Source of the DNA: CAYUQT01 sp964446835
GTDB lineage: Bacteria > Planctomycetota > Phycisphaerae > UBA1845 > JAFGLZ01
Assembly (NCBI GenBank): GCA_964446835.1
Contig: CAYUQT010000004.1
Coordinates: 165,582-229,581 of the forward strand
DNA length: 64,000 bases
Direction: 5' to 3'
Part shown: in pieces, positions 60,261-64,000 of the stretch
How the letters are laid out: each line of letters begins with the position of its first letter
How positions within the stretch are numbered: position 1 is the stretch's first letter
The notes under the pieces: generated by a model
What the model saw: the letters and a program-made list of their open reading frames with translations, nothing else
What the model was told of the DNA's origin: nothing
Databases searched by the model: none
Translations under genes and position numbers: made by a program

Positions 60261-60414
60261 GTGACCGAATCTCCGTCTCTGGTGCATACCCTCATGGCCG
60301 AAAACGCCGCGACACTACAGCTTTCGGTGTCCCCGGACAAGGGGACGATCCCGCGCGCAGCACTGGCTCCGTGCGCCGCCGCCTGATAGTATCCGCGACC
60401 GTGGAGGTTCATAC

Positions 60415-62733
60415 ATGCACACCGACAGGAAAACACACAATCTGACTGCCTGGGTTCTTCTAATTGGTTCCGTTCTGACCGTCGAGGCAGGCCGACTTTG
60501 CCCGGCCGCCGCCCAGCCGCCGCTGGCTCTTTCCTCGAAGGGCACGACAGATTACACGATTGTCGTCGCCGCCGATGCCATCGTGCCGGAACAGACCGCC
60601 GCCCGCGAATTGCAGGAACACCTGAACAAGGTGACGGGTGCACGATGGGAGATCCGCCGGGAGCAGGACGTCGCCGAAGACGCCCGGCAGATCGTCGTGG
60701 GCCCATCGAGCCGATTCCAGAAGGCGTGCCCCGATGTGAATCTGGCCGCCCTGAAGCACGACGGTATCGTGATGCGAACCGTCGGTGCGAACCTGTATCT
60801 GGCCGGCGGGCGTCCTCGCGGCACGCTCTATGCGGTCTACACTTTCCTGGAGGATGTAGTCGGCTGCCGATGGTGGAGTTCGCGCCAAGGCGAGGTGTTC
60901 CTCCCCTCCAAGCCCACCCTCACGGTCGCCCCGCTGAAGGTGCTCTATGTGCCCAAGCTTCAATACCGGGAGGCCTTCTACCGCGACGCCCTCGACGGCA
61001 TCTACGCAGCAAGGTCTCGCTGCAACGGACACTTCGCGCGCACCCCGGCCGAGTATGGCGGACACTACACACTACTGGGATGGTGCCACACCGCCTACAC
61101 CCTGTTGCCGCCGGACAAGTACTTCAAGGACCGTCCCGACTGGTACAGCCTGATTAACGGGAAACGCGTCGCCGAGGACGCACAACTCTGCCTGACCAAC
61201 GATGCCATGCGGGCCGAGCTGACCCGAAATGCCCTGGCATGGGTACGCGCCAACCCGCAGGCCGGCATCATCTCCATTTCCCAGAACGACTGCCATGGCC
61301 CGTGCCAGTGCGAGCGATGCCAGACCATCGTTCGGCGCGAGGGGGCTGAGTCGGGTCCGTTGATTGAGTTCGTCAACCAGGTGGCCCAGGACATCGAGAA
61401 GGAGTTCCCCGGCTTCCTGATCGAAACACTGGCCTATCAGTACACCCGAGCGGCACCGAAAACGGTCAGACCCCGTGGCAATGTCATTGTTCGCCTCTGC
61501 ACGATCGAATGCTCGTTCTCTCAGCCGCTGGCCACCGGGCCTCAGAACGAAGCCTTCCGGCGCGACATCCAGGCTTGGTCGCCCATCGCCCCGCAGCTCT
61601 ACCTCTGGGACTACACAACGGTCTTCAGCAACTACATCCAGCCGCATCCGAACCTCCGCGTGCTGGCGCAGAATATTCGCTACTTCGTCGACCACAAAGT
61701 GATCGGCCTGTTCGAGCAAGGCGATTCAGGTTGTTCGTGCAGCGACTTCCCGGAACTGCGGGGCTGGCTGCTGGCACATCTGATGTGGAATCCCGCACTG
61801 AACGAACGGGTGCTGACTGAGGAGTTCATGAACGGCTACTACGGCGCGGCCGGTAAGCCGCTGTTGGAGTACATCGAGAGAACACACAACGCCGTGGAGC
61901 GGGCAGGAACCTATCTGGGATGCTTCCTGGCCGACACGTCCGGCTGGCTGACCTTCGATGAGATGAATAGGGCCACCGAGCTGTTCGACCAGGCGGCCGC
62001 CGCCGTGGCCGGAGATGCGGCCCTGTCACAGCGTGTTCGGCGAGCGCGAATGCCGCTGGATCATATGTGGATTCGTCGATACGGCGAGACGAGACGCACC
62101 GCCAGCCAAACCGGCAAGCCTTTCAACGGCCCGAAGGACATTGAGGAATTCTGCAAGGACTTCGTGCGGACCGCCGAGCAGTTCCAGGTCGGGCAGTACA
62201 GCGAGGGCAGCCCCTTCTCCGAACACGCCCCCCGGTTGCTCTCGCGAAACCGGAAGGCCCTCCCGCCGGAAGCCTGCGCCGGCCTGCCGGAAGCCGATTG
62301 GATAGACTTCCAGGAAGCAGACTTCTCCCTGGCCGGTGAAAGCCGCTGGGTATCCATTGTCGAAGACACCAAGGCCTCAAACCGTCTGACCGCCAGAATG
62401 CCCTCGGATCACCCACAATGGGCCACACAGACCCGCATCCCCGCCGATGTCGCCAAACGAGGCCGGTGGCAGTGTTTTGTGGTGGCCCGATGCGAAGCCA
62501 AGGCCAAGACAGGCCCCGCGTTTCAGATCGGCCTCTACGATGACGCCCACCGCCGCGGCGTCGCGGGCACAATCGTCCAGATTGAACAATCCGCCGACGG
62601 CAACTACCACGTCTTCGATCTGGGCGAGCATGAGCTGACGTCCGAGATGTACTTCTGGGTCTCACCGCTCAACAACCCGGCCAGTGTGGATGCCGTGTTC
62701 GTGGATCGATTCTTCCTGATACGGAAGAAGTAA
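60415..62733 (+). CDS. Exported DUF4838 protein
   Basis: This 772-residue protein has a signal segment (LTAWVLLIGSVLTVEAGRL). An N-terminal domain (about 40-150) of the type seen before alpha-glucuronidases contains TIVVAADAIVPEQTAARELQ and QIVVGPSSRF. The DUF4838 domain follows, with WYSLINGKRVAEDAQLCLTN, GIISISQNDCHGPCQCERCQ (a Cys knuckle) and NVIVRLCTIECSFSQPL. A C-terminal beta domain ends the protein. DUF4838 proteins occur in carbohydrate-degrading bacteria and have no proved activity. The ATG has GGAGG upstream. Confidence 0.87.
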   Translation: MHTDRKTHNLTAWVLLIGSVLTVEAGRLCPAAAQPPLALSSKGTTDYTIVVAADAIVPEQTAARELQEHLNKVTGARWEIRREQDVAEDARQIVVGPSSRFQKACPDVNLAALKHDGIVMRTVGANLYLAGGRPRGTLYAVYTFLEDVVGCRWWSSRQGEVFLPSKPTLTVAPLKVLYVPKLQYREAFYRDALDGIYAARSRCNGHFARTPAEYGGHYTLLGWCHTAYTLLPPDKYFKDRPDWYSLINGKRVAEDAQLCLTNDAMRAELTRNALAWVRANPQAGIISISQNDCHGPCQCERCQTIVRREGAESGPLIEFVNQVAQDIEKEFPGFLIETLAYQYTRAAPKTVRPRGNVIVRLCTIECSFSQPLATGPQNEAFRRDIQAWSPIAPQLYLWDYTTVFSNYIQPHPNLRVLAQNIRYFVDHKVIGLFEQGDSGCSCSDFPELRGWLLAHLMWNPALNERVLTEEFMNGYYGAAGKPLLEYIERTHNAVERAGTYLGCFLADTSGWLTFDEMNRATELFDQAAAAVAGDAALSQRVRRARMPLDHMWIRRYGETRRTASQTGKPFNGPKDIEEFCKDFVRTAEQFQVGQYSEGSPFSEHAPRLLSRNRKALPPEACAGLPEADWIDFQEADFSLAGESRWVSIVEDTKASNRLTARMPSDHPQWATQTRIPADVAKRGRWQCFVVARCEAKAKTGPAFQIGLYDDAHRRGVAGTIVQIEQSADGNYHVFDLGEHELTSEMYFWVSPLNNPASVDAVFVDRFFLIRKK

Positions 62734-62782
62734 CCCCTGCGTCGGCGTGTGGACCCCCCTGCAACCAACCCGGGCGGAAGTA

Positions 62783-63529
62783 CTACCGCAGTTCGGACAG
62801 CCAGGTCTTCAGGTCGGTCGGATCGACAAGCTGATAGGCACCGCGGGTCTTCTCGGCCAGCACCGAGAGCGTTGGAATATCGTCTCGTATCGCCAAGCAA
62901 TGGACGACGATGCCGGCCCTCCGACATTCGGCGGCGAGGGTCGCCGCCTCTGCCTCCGAAGGTCCCTTCGCGGCAATCAGACAGATCAGGTCGGGGGCCA
63001 TCTCGATCGCCGCCCGAATGCCGGGGGTCGCCTTGCTTGAACCACCGGGCTGGACTTCCTCCAATCGCTCCGAGAAGGCCTTTCGGTGAACGGGCGTGAC
63101 GTCTGCCGGCGGGATCACGCTGGGCTTGGACGTTCCCCACGCGACCAATCCGAACTGCTGGCGAGCCTCCAGACTGTTCATGGAATGCAGCACCGCACCG
63201 CGGAGGACATCGAAGCTCTCGGTCAGGGCACTACCGCTGTCGATGCAGTAGACGATCCTGCGGGCACCCAGCGGAATACCCACACAACTGGGGCCTTTCG
63301 TCTCAATCAGGGGATTATGCCCCCTCTGATAGACCTTGGGATCGGGCTTCTTGACCCTCGCACCGCGTGCGACCCAAATTCCCCCGATGATCGTCACAAG
63401 CACGACAGCCGCCCCGACGGCATACAGCCAGGGAGGCAGACGCCGAATGGGGCTCTCCGGCGACGGGAACTGGCCGGCATTCTGAAGTCCCGGCGAGCCC
63501 TTCGAATCTGTCCCCGGCCTCTTTGTCAT
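62783..63529 (-). CDS. Membrane-anchored vWA-like domain protein
   Basis: This 248-residue protein has one membrane helix near residues 35-57 (LYAVGAAVVLVTIIGGIWV). A von Willebrand A-like domain follows, opening with IVYCIDSGSALTESFDVLRG. Its MIDAS motif is DSGSA, in place of the usual DxSxS plus Met, and further Thr/Asp positions lie in GGSSKATPGI and LICLIAAKG. The protein likely acts as an envelope adhesion or scaffold protein. GAGG precedes ATG 63529. The Pro/Ala-rich gene upstream ends 7 bases before it, so they form an operon. Confidence 0.82.
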   Translation of the reverse strand: MTKRPGTDSKGSPGLQNAGQFPSPESPIRRLPPWLYAVGAAVVLVTIIGGIWVARGARVKKPDPKVYQRGHNPLIETKGPSCVGIPLGARRIVYCIDSGSALTESFDVLRGAVLHSMNSLEARQQFGLVAWGTSKPSVIPPADVTPVHRKAFSERLEEVQPGGSSKATPGIRAAIEMAPDLICLIAAKGPSEAEAATLAAECRRAGIVVHCLAIRDDIPTLSVLAEKTRGAYQLVDPTDLKTWLSELR

Positions 63530-63536
63530 GTGAACC

Positions 63537-64000
63537 TCATGCCACAGCGACAACTCGTGAACCGCCCGGCCTCAGGTGTGCACTCGGCTTCGTCGTTGGC
63601 TTTGTGGCAGGCGGAGCCGCAGGCTTCGTGGCCGGCGGCGGAGCTGCTGCCGGCGCAGGCTTGGTCGCTGCAGGAGGAGGCGGTGCAGGCACTGGTGCCG
63701 GTTTTGTCGTCGGCGGTGGCGGAGGAGGCGGCGGAATCGGAGCCGCAGGTTTCGCCGCTGCCGGAGGTGCCGCCGGTGGCGGAGGCGTCGGAGCCGTCGT
63801 CGCCGGTTTCACCTCAGCCGGTTTCGGAGCAGCCGCCGGTGGAGGAGGCGGTGGCGCGGGTGCAGGTACCGGAGTCGGTGCAGGTTTCGCCGCTGCCGGA
63901 GGTGCCGCCGGTGGCGGAGGAGGCGTCGGAGCCGTCGTCGCAGGTTTCACCTCAGCCGGTTTCGGAGCAGCCGCCGGTGGAGGAGGCGGTGGCGCGGGTG
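63537..64000 (-). CDS. Pro/Ala-rich repeat protein, N-terminus beyond the window
   Basis: Only the last 150 or so residues are visible. They consist of runs of Pro, Ala, Lys and Val, such as KPATTAPTPPPPPAAPPAAA and VPAPPPPAATKPAPAA, ending LRPGGSRVVAVA. Such sequence is a flexible periplasmic or cell-wall spacer like those in TonB or surface proteins. DNA of the tail is an imperfect tandem array of about 138 bases. The frame is open at 64000. It shares an operon with the vWA-like protein. Confidence 0.7.
   Translation of the reverse strand, partial: PAPPPPPPAAAPKPAEVKPATTAPTPPPPPAAPPAAAKPAPTPVPAPAPPPPPPAAAPKPAEVKPATTAPTPPPPAAPPAAAKPAAPIPPPPPPPPTTKPAPVPAPPPPAATKPAPAAAPPPATKPAAPPATKPTTKPSAHLRPGGSRVVAVA
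63746..64000. repeat. Imperfect tandem repeat of 135-138 bases in the Pro/Ala-rich gene
   Basis: The block starting GTCGGAGCCGTCGTCG at 63787 recurs at 63925, 138 bases on, almost unchanged to the window edge. The preceding CAGGTTTCGC block at 63746 recurs at 63881, 135 bases on. The array continues outside the window. Confidence 0.85.

Overview
The window looks like a chromosomal segment of a free-living Planctomycetota bacterium, most likely class Phycisphaerae. The base composition is GC-rich. Most starts have clear Shine-Dalgarno boxes, and lipoproteins and twin-arginine (Tat) exported enzymes are very frequent. Enzyme families typical of planctomycetes are present: a sulfatase, GH106, DUF6259, DUF4159, DUF4838, a formylglycine-generating-enzyme-like lipoprotein, and Gfo/Idh/MocA proteins with Tat signals. 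No rRNA, tRNA, CRISPR array or insertion sequence was recognised, and no complete prophage. The taxonomic call is inference from gene families, not from a marker phylogeny.

Layout. 1-2.6 kb: the end of a secretin (type II secretion or pilus outer-membrane pore) coupled to a TPR lipoprotein. 2.6-5.1 kb: an ECF sigma factor with a long membrane anti-sigma factor. 5.4-8.5 kb: adenylosuccinate lyase and a propeller-like lipoprotein. 8.8-13 kb: an HlyD / double-NBD ATPase / ABC-2 permease export operon. 13-20 kb (minus strand): a Tat-exported oxidoreductase, a giant TPR-transglutaminase protein, an LpxL-like acyltransferase and an SDR. 20.2-21.8 kb: a primary-like sigma-70 factor behind a pseudo-receiver protein. 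21.8-22.5 kb: a palindrome-rich non-coding stretch. 22.5-29 kb: a sugar-phosphate isomerase-like protein, a cyclase-repeat/DUF4159 fusion, a DUF362-like Tat protein and a polytopic membrane protein.

29.1-31.4 kb is a scar zone: a RelE/ParE toxin-antitoxin pair lies between two 30-bp direct repeats, and a decayed PIN-domain toxin follows. 31.4-34.8 kb holds a MASE1-PAS histidine kinase and a two-receiver response regulator. 35-50.5 kb is a loose polysaccharide-degradation region: beta-helix protein, DUF6259 glycosidase, sialidase-fold protein, GH106 rhamnosidase, HAD phosphatase, S1 sulfatase and a solitary sugar-binding lipoprotein, with no SusC/SusD pair. Inside it lies the oddest object in the window, an HTH protein gene (41470-42711) whose 3' half is an in-frame mosaic of repeated DNA modules including a REP-like palindrome.

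51.1-55.5 kb is a same-strand run of a FlgI-like lipoprotein, a small coupled ORF, a TMTC-like glycosyltransferase with TPRs and leucyl/phenylalanyl-tRNA-protein transferase (aat). 55.7-64 kb has two small secreted proteins, an unrecognised TIM-barrel-sized protein, the FGE-like lipoprotein with an unknown exported partner, a DUF4838 exported protein, and a membrane vWA-like protein behind a Pro/Ala repeat protein cut by the window edge.
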